A DNA stretch of 64,000 nt, taken from contig NZ_BOQP01000011.1 in assembly GCF_018332715.1 (NCBI RefSeq), forward strand, positions 186,001-250,000, in the 5' to 3' direction. How positions within the stretch are numbered: position 1 is the first letter of the stretch; every line of letters begins with the position of its first letter. The stretch comes from Winogradskya consettensis (GTDB lineage: Bacteria > Actinomycetota > Actinomycetes > Mycobacteriales > Micromonosporaceae). The notes below the pieces were generated by a model. The model was given only the letters and a program-made list of their open reading frames with translations. It was not told the origin of the DNA and searched no databases. The translations under genes and the position numbers were made by a program. Shown here one piece after another: positions 9,115-18,801 of the stretch.

Positions 9115-10872
9115 GTGACGACCGTTGCGCCTAAGCCGATCGTGACGCGGCCGTGGCCGGTCAGGCAGCAGGTCAAGGGCTCGGCCCTCGCGCGGATCCT
9201 GCGGACCACGGACGCGAAGCAGATCGGGATCATGTACATGATCACCGCGTTCGTGTTCTACATGCTGGGCGGCCTGATGGCCCTGCTCATGCGTACGGAG
9301 CTGGCCCGCCCGGGCATGCAGTTCCTGTCGCCCGAGCAGTACAACCAGCTGTTCACGATGCACGGCACGATCATGCTGTTGTTCTTCGCCACACCGATCG
9401 TGTTCGCCTTCGCGAACTTCCTGGTGCCGATCCAGATCGGCGCGCCCGACGTGTCGTTCCCTCGGCTCAACGCGTTCGCGTACTGGCTCTACCTGTTCGG
9501 CGGCACGATCACCATCAGCGGGTTCCTGACGCCGGGCGGTGCGGCTGACTTCGGTTGGTTCGCCTACACGCCGCTCAGCGACTCGCTGCACTCCCCGGGC
9601 GTCGGCGGCAACATGTGGGTCGTCGGCCTCGCCATCTCGGGCCTCGGCACGATCCTCGGTGGCGTCAACATCATCACCACCGTGATCACGCTCCGGGCGC
9701 CCGGCATGACGATGTTCCGGATGCCGATCTTCACCTGGAACATCCTGGTGACGATGCTCCTCGTGATCATGGTCTTCCCGTTCTTCGCGGCGGCCCTGTT
9801 CGCGCTCGCCGCCGACCGCGTGCTCGGCGCCCACGTCTTCGACGTGGAAACCGGCGGCCCGATGCTGTGGCAGCACCTCTTCTGGTTCTTCGGCCACCCC
9901 GAGGTCTACATCGTCGCGCTGCCGTTCTTCGGCATCATCACCGAGGTCATCCCGGTCTTCAGCCGCAAGCCCGTCTTCGGCTACAAGGGCCTGGTCGGCG
10001 CGACCCTGGCGATCGCGGCCCTGTCGATGAGCGTGTGGGCACACCACATGTTCGTCACCGGCCAGGTGCTGCTGCCGTTCTTCAGCTTCCTGAGCTTCCT
10101 CATCGCGGTCCCGACCGGCATGAAGTTCTTCGTGTGGATCGGCACGATGTGGCGCGGCCAGATCAGCTTCGAGACGCCGATGATGTTCGCGATCGGCTTC
10201 CTGGTCACGTTCCTCTTCGGTGGTCTCTCCGGCGTCCTGCTGGCTGCCCCGCCGATCGACTTCCACGTGTCCGACTCGTACTTCGTCATCGCGCACTTCC
10301 ACTACGTGCTCTTCGGCACAATCGTGTTCGCGGTGTTCTCGGGCATCTACTTCTGGTTCCCGAAGATGTTCGGCAGGATGCTCGACGAGCGCCTCGGCAA
10401 GATTCACTTCTGGCTGACGTTCATCGGCTTCCACGCGACGTTCCTGGTGCAGCACTGGCTCGGCGCGGAGGGCATGCCCCGCCGCTACGCCGACTACCTG
10501 CCCAGCGACGGCTTCACGTTCCTCAACACGTTCTCGACGATCGGTTCGTTCGTCCTGGGCGCGTCGACGCTGCCGTTCATCTACAACGTCTGGAAGTCCT
10601 ACAAGGTCGGCCAGCTCGTCACGGTCGACGACCCCTGGGGCGCCGGCAACTCGCTCGAGTGGGCCACGTCCTCCCCGCCGCCGCTGCGCAACTTCGACAA
10701 GATGCCCCGCATCCGCTCGGAGCGCCCGGCCTTCGACGCCAAGTTCCCTGAGCTCGCAGCGGGCGAACAGTCGATCGCCGGCCCCCCGGAAGGCGGCGCC
10801 CGCCCGCTCACCGCGGAATCGGACGGCGGCGCGACGTACAAGGAAGACCTGAGCGACCGCAAGAAGAAGTAA
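9115..10872 (+). CDS. ctaD: Cytochrome c oxidase subunit I (aa3 type)
   Basis: A 585-residue polytopic membrane protein, the catalytic subunit of the aa3 oxidase that reduces oxygen to water and pumps protons. The metal-site signatures are visible: the low-spin haem histidine in [10 protein letters not shown], the CuB site with HPEVY and HHMF, and the haem a3/a histidines in HFHYV. Twelve hydrophobic helices fit the length. The start is GTG at 9115 with GGAGG six bases upstream. A charged tail of about 70 residues follows the last helix, as in other actinobacterial CtaD proteins. The other oxidase subunits (ctaC, ctaE, qcr) are not nearby, which is normal for actinobacteria. A perfect terminator follows immediately. 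Confidence 0.97.
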   Translation: MTTVAPKPIVTRPWPVRQQVKGSALARILRTTDAKQIGIMYMITAFVFYMLGGLMALLMRTELARPGMQFLSPEQYNQLFTMHGTIMLLFFATPIVFAFANFLVPIQIGAPDVSFPRLNAFAYWLYLFGGTITISGFLTPGGAADFGWFAYTPLSDSLHSPGVGGNMWVVGLAISGLGTILGGVNIITTVITLRAPGMTMFRMPIFTWNILVTMLLVIMVFPFFAAALFALAADRVLGAHVFDVETGGPMLWQHLFWFFGHPEVYIVALPFFGIITEVIPVFSRKPVFGYKGLVGATLAIAALSMSVWAHHMFVTGQVLLPFFSFLSFLIAVPTGMKFFVWIGTMWRGQISFETPMMFAIGFLVTFLFGGLSGVLLAAPPIDFHVSDSYFVIAHFHYVLFGTIVFAVFSGIYFWFPKMFGRMLDERLGKIHFWLTFIGFHATFLVQHWLGAEGMPRRYADYLPSDGFTFLNTFSTIGSFVLGASTLPFIYNVWKSYKVGQLVTVDDPWGAGNSLEWATSSPPPLRNFDKMPRIRSERPAFDAKFPELAAGEQSIAGPPEGGARPLTAESDGGATYKEDLSDRKKK

Positions 10873-10886
10873 CCTCGCTGTCCTGA

Positions 10887-10923
10887 GCCCGGCCCGGTCC
10901 CTGCGACCGGGCCGGGCTTTTTT
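10887..10923 (+). terminator. Rho-independent terminator after ctaD
   Basis: Perfect 13-bp stem (10887-10899 paired with 10905-10917), five-base loop, then six T. It starts 14 bases after the ctaD stop. Confidence 0.95.
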
Positions 10924-10999
10924 GCTGCCCGTTGGTGGTCCCGCCTGCGGTTTTGTCGTACCCCTGCGGCAGACTGTCGAGCGGAGGTGAGGACCGCTC

Positions 11000-12229
11000 A
11001 TGATGTTGACGCCTTACCGCGAAACGTTGGCGTTGCGCGGGATCAAGTCGTTGCTGGCAGTGGCGACGCTGGCACGGATACCGATCACGGCCGGCTCGGT
11101 CACGCTCACGCTGCACGTCACCCAGGATCTCGGTCTGGGCTACGGTGCGGCCGGGCTGGTCGGTGCCGCGTTCACCGTCGGTAGTTCGTTCGGTGCGCCG
11201 TTCATGGGCCGCATCACCGACCGGCGCGGGCTGCGGCCCGTCCTGGTGCTCACCACCGTCGCGGAGGTCACGTTCTGGACGTCCGCGCAGGTTTTCCCCT
11301 ACTGGGCCCTGCTCATCGCGGCGCTGGTGGGCGGCTTCCTGACGCTGCCCGCGTTCTCCATCGCCCGGCAGTCCATCGCGGCCCTGACACCCCCGTCACA
11401 CCGGCTGCCCGCGTTCGCGCTGGATTCGATCACGACCGAGCTCTCCTTCATGACCGGCCCGGCACTCGGCGTCCTCGTCTCCACGACAGCCGGCCCCCGC
11501 GTGGCGATGCTCGCGGTCGGCGCCGGCATCCTGCTCTCCGGCATCGGCCTCTTTTTGCTGAACCCACCCATCCGCGGCCACGACGAGGCACCGATCTCGA
11601 TCGGTGAGCGGGTCACCCGCCGCTCCTGGCTGCGCCCCGAGCTGATCGCCGTCTTCGCCATCAGCAGCGCGGCCACCCTCGTCCTCAGCGGTACCGACGT
11701 CGCCGTCGTCGCAGTCCTGCAGCACTCCGGCGAGGTCACCTGGACGGGCGCGGTCCTCACGATGTGGGCGGTCTTCTCGCTGCTCGGCGGCTTCGCCTAC
11801 GGCACCGTCCGCCGCGGCCTGCCACCCCTGCTCCTGCTGGCCCCCATGGCCCTGCTGACCATCCCGGTCGGCCTCGCCGGCGGCCACTGGTGGCTCCTCG
11901 GGCTGCTCCTCCTCCCCGCCGGAGCCCTCTGCGCCCCCACCATCACCGCGACCGCCGCGGCGGTGAGCCGCCTGACCCCGGCAGCCGCCCGCGGCGAAGC
12001 CATGGGCTGGCACAACTCCTCGCTGACCGTGGGCGTGGCCCTCGGCGCACCCCTGTCCGGCATCGTCATGGACACGTTCTCCCCGGCCTGGGGCTTCGCC
12101 GCCGTGGGAGGCGTGGGCCTCCTGGTCGCGATCGTGGTCCTGCCCATCGAGATCTCCCGCCGCCGCACCACACCCCCCGCTGCCCCGGCCCCCGAAAGGT
12201 CCGAGCTCTCCGAGGAGGCCGCGGTCTAA
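11000..12229 (+). CDS. MFS transporter
   Basis: A 409-residue major-facilitator protein with about 12 hydrophobic helices. The loop between helices 2 and 3 carries the MFS signature GRITDRRGLRPV (near residue 71). It resembles drug and sugar exporters of the proton-antiport kind; the substrate is not evident. ATG at 11000 has a strong GGAGGTGAGG upstream. The codons become more C-rich towards the 3' end. Its stop shares the four bases CTAA with the stop of the convergent GNAT gene. Confidence 0.9.
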   Translation: MMLTPYRETLALRGIKSLLAVATLARIPITAGSVTLTLHVTQDLGLGYGAAGLVGAAFTVGSSFGAPFMGRITDRRGLRPVLVLTTVAEVTFWTSAQVFPYWALLIAALVGGFLTLPAFSIARQSIAALTPPSHRLPAFALDSITTELSFMTGPALGVLVSTTAGPRVAMLAVGAGILLSGIGLFLLNPPIRGHDEAPISIGERVTRRSWLRPELIAVFAISSAATLVLSGTDVAVVAVLQHSGEVTWTGAVLTMWAVFSLLGGFAYGTVRRGLPPLLLLAPMALLTIPVGLAGGHWWLLGLLLLPAGALCAPTITATAAAVSRLTPAAARGEAMGWHNSSLTVGVALGAPLSGIVMDTFSPAWGFAAVGGVGLLVAIVVLPIEISRRRTTPPAAPAPERSELSEEAAV

Positions 12230-12918
12230 GACCGGCCGGAGTTGGTGAGCCGGACGCTGAGCTGCGAGCCCCACTCCTGGAAGCCGAGCGCCCGGGCGAC
12301 GCGGCGGGACGGCTCCGGGCGCGCCCGCCACTGAGGCAGGAGCCCGGCGTCCAGGGCGTGCGACACCGCTGCTGAGGCGACGAGCCGGGCGAGCCCTCGC
12401 CGCCGGTGCTCCGGTGCTGTGAGCACGCTGAGGTGCGCGGTTTCGCAAGGCCACAGCCGGTAACCGGCGGCTGCCACGATGTCGTTTCCGGCGTGAAGGA
12501 CGAAGGCCGGCGAGGTGATGTCCTCCAGGCCTGCCTCGGCGTCGTCGTCTGCCGGCACCCCGGCGAGAAGAGCTCCCAGGAGGTCCGCGGGGATGGACTC
12601 GACGCCGCCGTCCACTGCGGGACGGAAGCTCGCCGGGCCGCAGTAGGCCAAGGTCGCCGGGCCGAGTGTGTCGAGCACCGGCAGCACGGACGGGTCGGTC
12701 GTGGCTGTGGCCGGGAGCCCGTCGAGTGCTTGCCGCACGATCCGTGCGGAGTCCTCGTCGGGGGTGGTGGCGATCGCGGCTTCTCCCAGGCTGACGATGC
12801 CGGCCCAGCCGGGCGGGCACAGCGCGGACGTCGGGGAGACGACCACTTCGACGCCCGAGCCGCCGAAGGTCACCGGGACCCGGGCCAGTTCCTGCCAGAG
12901 CTGCTTGGCGCGTTCCAT
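12226..12918 (-). CDS. GNAT-family N-acetyltransferase
   Basis: A 230-residue acetyltransferase. The acetyl-CoA loop is recognisable in the C-terminal third: LTAPEHRRRGLARLVASAAV (about residues 170-189), preceded by the strand AHLSV and followed by the usual LGF strand. The N-terminal 130 residues are not a standard GNAT domain and may be a second, diverged one. The substrate is unknown. It is transcribed away from the FtsX-like/sigma pair, and the 86-bp gap must hold both promoters. Confidence 0.83.
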   Translation of the reverse strand: MERAKQLWQELARVPVTFGGSGVEVVVSPTSALCPPGWAGIVSLGEAAIATTPDEDSARIVRQALDGLPATATTDPSVLPVLDTLGPATLAYCGPASFRPAVDGGVESIPADLLGALLAGVPADDDAEAGLEDITSPAFVLHAGNDIVAAAGYRLWPCETAHLSVLTAPEHRRRGLARLVASAAVSHALDAGLLPQWRARPEPSRRVARALGFQEWGSQLSVRLTNSGRS

Positions 12919-13004
12919 CGGTGCATCCTCGCAAAGGGTGTGACCGATCCGGTAGCCCGACCGGTCTTAGAGAGAGGAAGCTGCCGGAGACCAGGAGCGA
13001 AGCT

Positions 13005-13601
13005 GTGGAACAGAACCTCAAGGAATTGTTCGACCGGGCACTCGAGGGCGAACCGTTGCCACCACCCGGTGATCTGACGCTGACGGCGATGGGTGCCGGG
13101 CGGCGGATCCGGCGTCGGCGGCAGTTCCTGGTCGGCGGGTCGGCTGCGGCGGCGCTGGTAGGGGCATTGGTCCTGGTGAATGTCGTGCCGGGTCCCGAAA
13201 GCGGGGAAGTGCCCTTGACGGTGCCGGCTGCCGCCGCGGCTATGGCGAAGGCCCGTCCTGAATGTGACTGGACGACGCGACAGAACGTCACTGACGTTTC
13301 CATTTTCCTCACATACGAAGTCACCGATGCTCAGCGCGCTGCCATCGAGTCGGGACTCCAGGCCGATCCGACGGTGCGGAACCTCGATTTCGAAAGCCGC
13401 GAGGCCGCGTACGTCAAGTTCAAGGAGTTGTGGAAGGACAGCCCCGATTTTGTGCAGTCGGTGGGCCCCGAGTCACTGCCCGAGTCGTTCCGGTTGACGA
13501 TGACACGGGCCTCGCGTTATCCCGATTTCCTGGCCACTTACCAGCACCAGCCCGGTGTCCAGGACATTGTCGGCGGGTTGTGCCCGGGGACGAGCAAGTG
13601 A
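13005..13601 (+). CDS. Membrane-anchored protein with an FtsX extracellular domain
   Basis: A 198-residue protein starting at GTG 13005, with AGGAG seven bases upstream. A cytoplasmic N-terminus of about 30 residues is followed by an RRRR stop and one membrane helix (FLVGGSAAAALVGALVLVNVV, about residues 36-56). The outer part (about 85-190) matches the extracellular domain of FtsX: VSIFLTYEVTDAQRAAIES, then the EAYVKFKELWKD-type segment. FtsX itself has four helices and is an ABC subunit with FtsE; here only the ectodomain is kept. The GTG of the next gene, an ECF sigma factor, overlaps its stop by four bases. I infer that this protein may sense the cell wall or divisome and control the sigma factor, but no anti-sigma motif is seen in the short cytoplasmic part. 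Confidence 0.85.
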   Translation: MEQNLKELFDRALEGEPLPPPGDLTLTAMGAGRRIRRRRQFLVGGSAAAALVGALVLVNVVPGPESGEVPLTVPAAAAAMAKARPECDWTTRQNVTDVSIFLTYEVTDAQRAAIESGLQADPTVRNLDFESREAAYVKFKELWKDSPDFVQSVGPESLPESFRLTMTRASRYPDFLATYQHQPGVQDIVGGLCPGTSK

Positions 13602-14092
13602 AGGAGCGGGACGCCGAGTTCGCCGCGTTCGTGGGGGCTGCGACGCCGCGTCTGCGGCGGACGGCGTACCTCATGTGCCGTGATTGGCATCTGGCCCAGG
13701 ATCTCACTCAGCTGACGCTGGCGAAGATGTACGCGTCCTGGGCCCGGATCTGGCGCACGGCGAACCTGGAGGCCTACAGCCGCCGCGTGCTCATGAACGC
13801 CGTCTTTGATCAGAAGAAGCGGCGCAGTGACTCCGAGGTGGTGCTCGCCGAGCTCCCGGACCGTCCCGGGGAGGGGACGCCCACCGCCGAGCTGCACGTC
13901 ACGCTGATGCGGGCGCTGGCCACGCTGCCGGTCCGGGACCAGGCCATCGTGGTGCTGCGGCACTGGGAGGATCAGAGCGTCGACGCGGTCGCCGAGATCC
14001 TCGGTGTCTCGGCGTCCGTCGTGAAGATGCAGAGCATGCGCTCCCTCGCCCGGTTGCGCGAACTGCTGGGCGAGGAATTCATCCTGCAGTAG
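13598..14092 (+). CDS. SigE-family ECF RNA polymerase sigma factor
   Basis: A 164-residue ECF sigma factor of the actinobacterial SigE subfamily (region 2 around residues 10-70, including DLTQLTLAKMY, and region 4 around 105-155, including LPVRDQAIVVLRHWEDQS and the helix-turn-helix VAEILGVSASVVKMQ). It starts at GTG 13598, overlapping the FtsX-like gene by four bases, which implies translational coupling. In most ECF pairs the sigma gene comes first and the regulator second; here the order is reversed. The 3' end runs 14 bases into the convergent amidase gene. Confidence 0.93.
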   Translation: MKERDAEFAAFVGAATPRLRRTAYLMCRDWHLAQDLTQLTLAKMYASWARIWRTANLEAYSRRVLMNAVFDQKKRRSDSEVVLAELPDRPGEGTPTAELHVTLMRALATLPVRDQAIVVLRHWEDQSVDAVAEILGVSASVVKMQSMRSLARLRELLGEEFILQ

Positions 14093-14645
14093 TGGTCTCC
14101 ACCCCGGCCCGGGCGAGTTGGTCGAGCGCGGCCGCCGTGGTCGCTTCCGCGACGCCGGCGGTCATGCCGAGCAGCACTGTCGTCTCGAAGCCCGCGGCCT
14201 TCGCATCCAGCGCCGTCGCGCGCACGCAATGGTCCGTGGCGATGCCGACGACCTCGACCGTCGTCACGCCGTGGGTCTTGAGCCAGTCGGTCAAGCCGAG
14301 GCCCGCGTCGGTGTGACCCTCGAAGCCGGAGTAGGCGGCCTCGTATTCGCCCTTGTGGAACACGGCCTCGACCCGGGACGTCTCCAGGGCGGGGTGGAAG
14401 TCTGATCCGGGTGTGCCGGCCACGCAGTGCACGGGCCACGAATCGACATAGTCTGGGGTCGTGCTGAAGTGCGCGCCCGGATCGATGTGGAAGTCCTTCG
14501 TCGCCACGACGTGGTCCCAGCCGCGGTCCGGGTCGGTCAGCGCCTGCGAGATCGCCGAGGCGACGCTGGCACCGCCCTGGACCGCCAGGGAACCGCCCTC
14601 ACAGAAGTCGTTCTGGACGTCGACGATGATCAGAGCCTTGGACAT
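14079..14645 (-). CDS. pncA: Nicotinamidase (isochorismatase-fold amidohydrolase)
   Basis: A 188-residue cysteine hydrolase that converts nicotinamide to nicotinate. The catalytic triad is visible: D9 in IIVDVQNDF, the lysine of FHKGEYEAAYS, and the cysteine of GIATDHCVRATA. The metal-binding segment DYVDSWPVHC and the cis-peptide region GIATDH are also present. It lies 14 bases downstream of pncB on the same strand, so the two form a nicotinamide-to-NAD salvage unit in which PncA makes the substrate of PncB. Confidence 0.92.
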   Translation of the reverse strand: MSKALIIVDVQNDFCEGGSLAVQGGASVASAISQALTDPDRGWDHVVATKDFHIDPGAHFSTTPDYVDSWPVHCVAGTPGSDFHPALETSRVEAVFHKGEYEAAYSGFEGHTDAGLGLTDWLKTHGVTTVEVVGIATDHCVRATALDAKAAGFETTVLLGMTAGVAEATTAAALDQLARAGVETTTAG

Positions 14646-14659
14646 GCTCGGTAACCCTC

Positions 14660-15946
14660 TCAGGCAGTGGGGACCACGGTTACGGGGATGGCCGGGTCGC
14701 CGGCCGAGAGCTTCAGGCCCTCCCACGGGATGGAGATCAGGCACTGGCGCAGGTGCTCGCGGGACTCGGCCAGCGTCGCGAGCGGGGCCGGCTCGCCACC
14801 AGCGATGAACGAGCGCTGCAGCAGGCGGTCGTTGGCGTGGTGATCCGGCACGCCCTGGGAGACCACGATCTCCTCGGTGGCGGTGCCGGTCGGCTTGTGC
14901 CGGCGGATCGCGGTCTTGCGGCCACCGACGGTCGCCTTGTTCTCGGAGCGCTTGACGACCGCGCGCCCCTCGACCTCGACCAGCTTGTAGACCAGGCCGG
15001 CGGTCGGCGCGCCAGAGCCGGTGACCACCGCGGTGCCCGCGCCGTACATGTCGACCGGTTCGGCGGCGAGCGAGGAGATCGCGTACTCGTCCATGTCGCC
15101 GGAGACCACGATCTTGGTCTCGGTGGCGCCGAGCGAGTCGAGCAGCTCGCGGGAGTGCTGGGCGAGCACCGACAGATCGCCCGAGTCGATGCGGATCGCG
15201 CGCAGATCGGGGCCGGCGACGGCGATGGCGTTGCGGATGCCCTGGGCGATGTCGTACGTGTCGACCAGCAGTGTCGTGTTCTTGCCGAGCGCCGCGACCT
15301 GCGAGGCGAACGCGGCCGGCTCGTCGTCGTGCAGCAGCGTGAACGCGTGGGCGGACGTGCCCGTGGTCGGGATGCCGTAACGACCACCGGCGGCGAGGTT
15401 CGAGGTCGAGGCGAAACCCGCGAGATAGGAGGCGCGGGCGGCTGCCACTGCGGCCTCCTCATGCGTACGCCGGGAGCCCATCTCTATGATCGGCCGTCCC
15501 CGGGCCGCCGTGACCATCCGTGCGGCCGCCGAAGCGATCGCGCTGTCATGGTTGAGCACCGACAGGATCAGCGTCTCGAGCACCACGCACTCGGCGAAGC
15601 CCCCGGACACCGTCAGGATCGGCGAGCCGGGGAAGAACAGTTCGCCCTCGGCGTACCCGTCGATGTCGCCTGTGAAGCGGTAGTCCGTGAGCCAGGCCGC
15701 CGTGGTCTCGTCGACGATGCCTGCCTTGCGCAGGAACTCCACGTCGCGTTCGTGGAAGCGGAACTCGCGGATCAGCTCGATCAACCGGCCCTGCCCCGCC
15801 GCGACGCCGTAGCGGCGGCCGGTGGGCAGGCGCCGCGCGAACACCTCGAAGACGCTGCGGCGATCGGCCGTGCCGTCCTGGAGGGCAGCGCTGACCATGG
15901 TCAGCTCGTACTGGTCGGTCAGCATGGCGGGGGCGAAGTCGTTCAC
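14660..15946 (-). CDS. pncB: Nicotinate phosphoribosyltransferase
   Basis: A 428-residue enzyme of the Preiss-Handler pathway that joins nicotinate to PRPP. Family features are the N-terminal LTDQYELTM (residues 9-17), the ribose-phosphate loop region RIDSGDL near residue 254, and a central GTSAHAFT segment. The start is GTG 15946 with a G-rich AGGGTGGG upstream. It is preceded by a LuxR-type regulator only nine bases away on the same strand and followed by pncA. In mycobacteria pncB is directly divergent from clpS, and the same arrangement is seen here apart from the inserted regulator. Confidence 0.95.
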   Translation of the reverse strand: MNDFAPAMLTDQYELTMVSAALQDGTADRRSVFEVFARRLPTGRRYGVAAGQGRLIELIREFRFHERDVEFLRKAGIVDETTAAWLTDYRFTGDIDGYAEGELFFPGSPILTVSGGFAECVVLETLILSVLNHDSAIASAAARMVTAARGRPIIEMGSRRTHEEAAVAAARASYLAGFASTSNLAAGGRYGIPTTGTSAHAFTLLHDDEPAAFASQVAALGKNTTLLVDTYDIAQGIRNAIAVAGPDLRAIRIDSGDLSVLAQHSRELLDSLGATETKIVVSGDMDEYAISSLAAEPVDMYGAGTAVVTGSGAPTAGLVYKLVEVEGRAVVKRSENKATVGGRKTAIRRHKPTGTATEEIVVSQGVPDHHANDRLLQRSFIAGGEPAPLATLAESREHLRQCLISIPWEGLKLSAGDPAIPVTVVPTA

Positions 15947-15955
15947 CCACCCACC

Positions 15956-18541
15956 CTATTGCGGGAGCAGACGCAATGCTGGCGCGAGTTCATTCCTGCC
16001 GTTCACACCGAGCTTCGTATAGACGCGCTGTAGATGGTTCTCGACCGTGCGTGGTGACAGGAACAGGCGGTCGGCGATCTCCCGGCTCCGGACGCCGCCT
16101 GCCGCGAGCTCCGCGACCTGCCGTTCGCGCACGGTGAGTGCCGGCTGGACCGCCACCAGGGCGGGAGTGCGTATTGCGTCACAGCGGCCCAGCACATCGG
16201 CGAGCAGGGTGCTCGCCGCCAGGGCGCGTGGATCCCGCGCCGCCCGGAAGATCCGCACCGCGCCGGCGGCTGCCTCCGCGGCGAAGACCTGATAACCCAG
16301 AACGGCGAACTCCCGCGCCAGAGTGAGATGCGCCTCCCCGTCCTCGCCGGCCCGCGTGTGCCGCACCAGCAGCGGGGCCGCCCGCCCGCCGACCGTCGCG
16401 CCCAGCTCGGCCATGCGCTGCCCGGCCAGCTCCGGGCGGCCCAGCCGGACCAGGTCGTAGCGGGCCAGCAACTCGTGACCGTGGAACCCGTCGGAGCGCA
16501 GCCGATCGGCCACGGCGAGCAGGACCCGCACGGCTGCGTCGATCTCACCCGCACAGGCCAGCGTCGCCGCCCGCGCCTGCTCCCGCCAGTGGTAATAGAG
16601 CCCGACCGTGCCGTCCGCGGCGTGGTCGGCGTCGCGCAACTCGGCCTCGGCCAGCATGACGTCACCGCGGATCGCTGCGATGTTCGCGCGGGCGTAGTGG
16701 GCGCTGCCGTCGTAGACACGGGTCGGCGCGAGCGCGGCGCACGCCCGCTCGGTCGCGCTCAACGCCTCGTCCGTGCGCCCGCGCAGCCACGCCGCCTGGG
16801 CCTGCAGCAGCGAGACCCAGCCCGAGCCGAAGCCGAAGCCCCCGGCCTGGGCCAGCCCGGCGAACTCCGCGGTGAGGACCCGGTCGATCGCCGGCAGGTC
16901 CAGCGCGACGCTGATCAGCGTGCCCTCGGCCATCTGGAGGGCGTACTGCACGGTCGGGTCCTCGCGCCGCCATTCGGCGGTCCGCTCGACGACCGTGCCG
17001 ATCAGCTCCCGGGCTCTGCCGAAATTGCCGGCCGCCCCCGCGAGGAACGCGAGCACGCAATGCGCGAGCGCGTGGGCCGCGCCGCACGCTGCCGGCTCGG
17101 CGAGCACGCCGAGGGCCAGCTCACGGGCCCGCTCCAGCTCATTGAGCTGAAGCCGAACGAACGACTCGAAAGCTCGCAGGCGGGCCGCGCCACCCGGATC
17201 CGCGGGCCTGGCCGCGGCGAGCGTGTCAGCGGCCTGCGGGCGCCCCAGCCCGAAGAACTCCACAGCGGCACGGGCGTGGATCCAGCGGACGCCGGCATCC
17301 GGGGTCGCGTCGAGCACGGCGAGGGCCCGCTCCGGCTGGTCGGCGAAGAGCAGGGCGGTGGCCAGCAGCTCCGCGGCCGGATAGCCCGCCCCCGCGTCGT
17401 GCGCGGCCGTGGAGAGCCGGCGGGCGAGGTCGATGTCGAAACCCGCGAACGCCTGCGCCGCCGCGTCGAGCAGCAGCGCGCCGTCCTGGGCCGTGCCCGA
17501 GTCGAGCCGCAGCACCGCCACCCGCAGCAGGTCGTTGCGGCGCCGCGAACCCGAACTCTCGATCAGATCGGCCAGCGTCGCCTGCAATCGCCGCGCCCGC
17601 GTGACGGGGCACCGCCGCCGCACCACCTCGCCGTAGAGCGGATGGGCCAGCCGCACCCCGTGGCGTCGCTCGTCCTCGACAACTCGGATCAGCCCCCGCT
17701 CCTCCGCCGCTTCGACATCCGCGGGGGCCGCTGCCCGGAGCAACAGCGCCAGCCCGATCGGTTCGCCGAAAGCCACAAGCTCAAGGACGTCGCGTACGCC
17801 CGGAGTCAACCCACCGATCCGCGCGTCCACCAGCTCCGCCAGGCTCGGCGCGAGCGAGAGCCGGCCCGTCCAGCGCCAGAAACCGTACGCCTGCTCGAGC
17901 TCACCGCCACCCATCGCGGCCATGACCAGCTCACGCAGCAGCAGTGGATTGCCGCCGCCCAGACGGCCGAGGCGTTGCGCCGACCCGCCCTCGACCGCGC
18001 CCCCGACCAGCGCGGTGAGCAGCGCGTGCGAATCCGCGTCGGTCAGCGGCGCCAGCTCGGCATGCGCCACCAGCCCCTCGGTCCACAATGCGCTGATCGG
18101 CGAGGGCACGGGCTCCGACATGCGCAACGTGCCGAGCAGGGTCGCACCCTCCCGGACCAGCAGATGGGTCAGCGCGGCCGACGGGGCGTCGAGCAGGTGG
18201 GCGTCGTCGACGGCGAGCACGATCGGCCGGCCCGCGGCGTCCTGCTGGAGACGGTCGACCGCCCAGCGCAACAGCCCGGCGGGGGACAACCCGGCCGGCG
18301 GGTCGGCGGGCAAAATCTGGGCCAGCCCGCCGAACGGCAGCCCCGAGCTCGCGATATTGGCGGAGGCACGGTGAACCGCCCACCGGCTCGCCGGCAGGGC
18401 CGCGACCGCCTCGTGCAGAAGACGGCTCTTGCCGATGCCGGCCGCGCCGCTGAGGATCAGGCCGCGCTCGGCGGGGCTCGCCGCGACCGTCCGCAGGCGG
18501 GACAACTCGTCGGCGCGGCCGACGAAGTCCCAGTGCTCCAC
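15956..18541 (-). CDS. Large ATP-binding LuxR-family (LAL) regulator
   Basis: An 861-residue regulator. An N-terminal AAA/STAND ATPase has Walker A GAAGIGKSRLL (about residues 32-42) and a Walker B segment IVLAVDDAHLLD near residue 112. An Ala-rich, TPR-like helical middle (about 330-760) follows. The C-terminus is a LuxR helix-turn-helix, beginning LTVRERQVAELAAGG and including IADRLFLSPRTVENHLQ. LAL proteins control maltose, cholesterol or antibiotic genes in relatives, after binding a ligand and ATP. The start is GTG 18541 with only weak ribosome-binding sequence. It lies directly ahead of pncB and may be co-transcribed with it, so it may control NAD salvage; that is inference from position. 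Confidence 0.88.
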   Translation of the reverse strand: MEHWDFVGRADELSRLRTVAASPAERGLILSGAAGIGKSRLLHEAVAALPASRWAVHRASANIASSGLPFGGLAQILPADPPAGLSPAGLLRWAVDRLQQDAAGRPIVLAVDDAHLLDAPSAALTHLLVREGATLLGTLRMSEPVPSPISALWTEGLVAHAELAPLTDADSHALLTALVGGAVEGGSAQRLGRLGGGNPLLLRELVMAAMGGGELEQAYGFWRWTGRLSLAPSLAELVDARIGGLTPGVRDVLELVAFGEPIGLALLLRAAAPADVEAAEERGLIRVVEDERRHGVRLAHPLYGEVVRRRCPVTRARRLQATLADLIESSGSRRRNDLLRVAVLRLDSGTAQDGALLLDAAAQAFAGFDIDLARRLSTAAHDAGAGYPAAELLATALLFADQPERALAVLDATPDAGVRWIHARAAVEFFGLGRPQAADTLAAARPADPGGAARLRAFESFVRLQLNELERARELALGVLAEPAACGAAHALAHCVLAFLAGAAGNFGRARELIGTVVERTAEWRREDPTVQYALQMAEGTLISVALDLPAIDRVLTAEFAGLAQAGGFGFGSGWVSLLQAQAAWLRGRTDEALSATERACAALAPTRVYDGSAHYARANIAAIRGDVMLAEAELRDADHAADGTVGLYYHWREQARAATLACAGEIDAAVRVLLAVADRLRSDGFHGHELLARYDLVRLGRPELAGQRMAELGATVGGRAAPLLVRHTRAGEDGEAHLTLAREFAVLGYQVFAAEAAAGAVRIFRAARDPRALAASTLLADVLGRCDAIRTPALVAVQPALTVRERQVAELAAGGVRSREIADRLFLSPRTVENHLQRVYTKLGVNGRNELAPALRLLPQ

Positions 18542-18801
18542 GGCGACATGATATCGAGATGTATCACCTTTGGAGCCCTCCCAGCGCGCCGATGGGGAAT
18601 GAGTAAAGAAGTCGACAGCAGTGAGTAAAACTCCCCCTGTCTGAGCCCGTGAGCGGCCATTACTTTTTGCAGTGCCGGTGCGGACGTGCCCGGGCCGCGC
18701 CTGGCGGGGCCGGCCCGGGCTCCGGCCTTACACCCTTTCTCCGGCCCCGTCATCGCTCGGCGGTCGGTTCTTCTTCCCGGCGGGCGTGGCACGATGGGTG
18801 C

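Noticed and set aside
9109..11001. 630-codon minus-strand frame rich in His, Asp and Glu
   Set aside because: Lies entirely opposite ctaD; a shadow produced by high-GC codons.
16328..18628. 766-codon + strand frame
   Set aside because: Opposite the LuxR-type gene, which has Walker and helix-turn-helix motifs; this frame is Arg/Gly/Pro without any motif.
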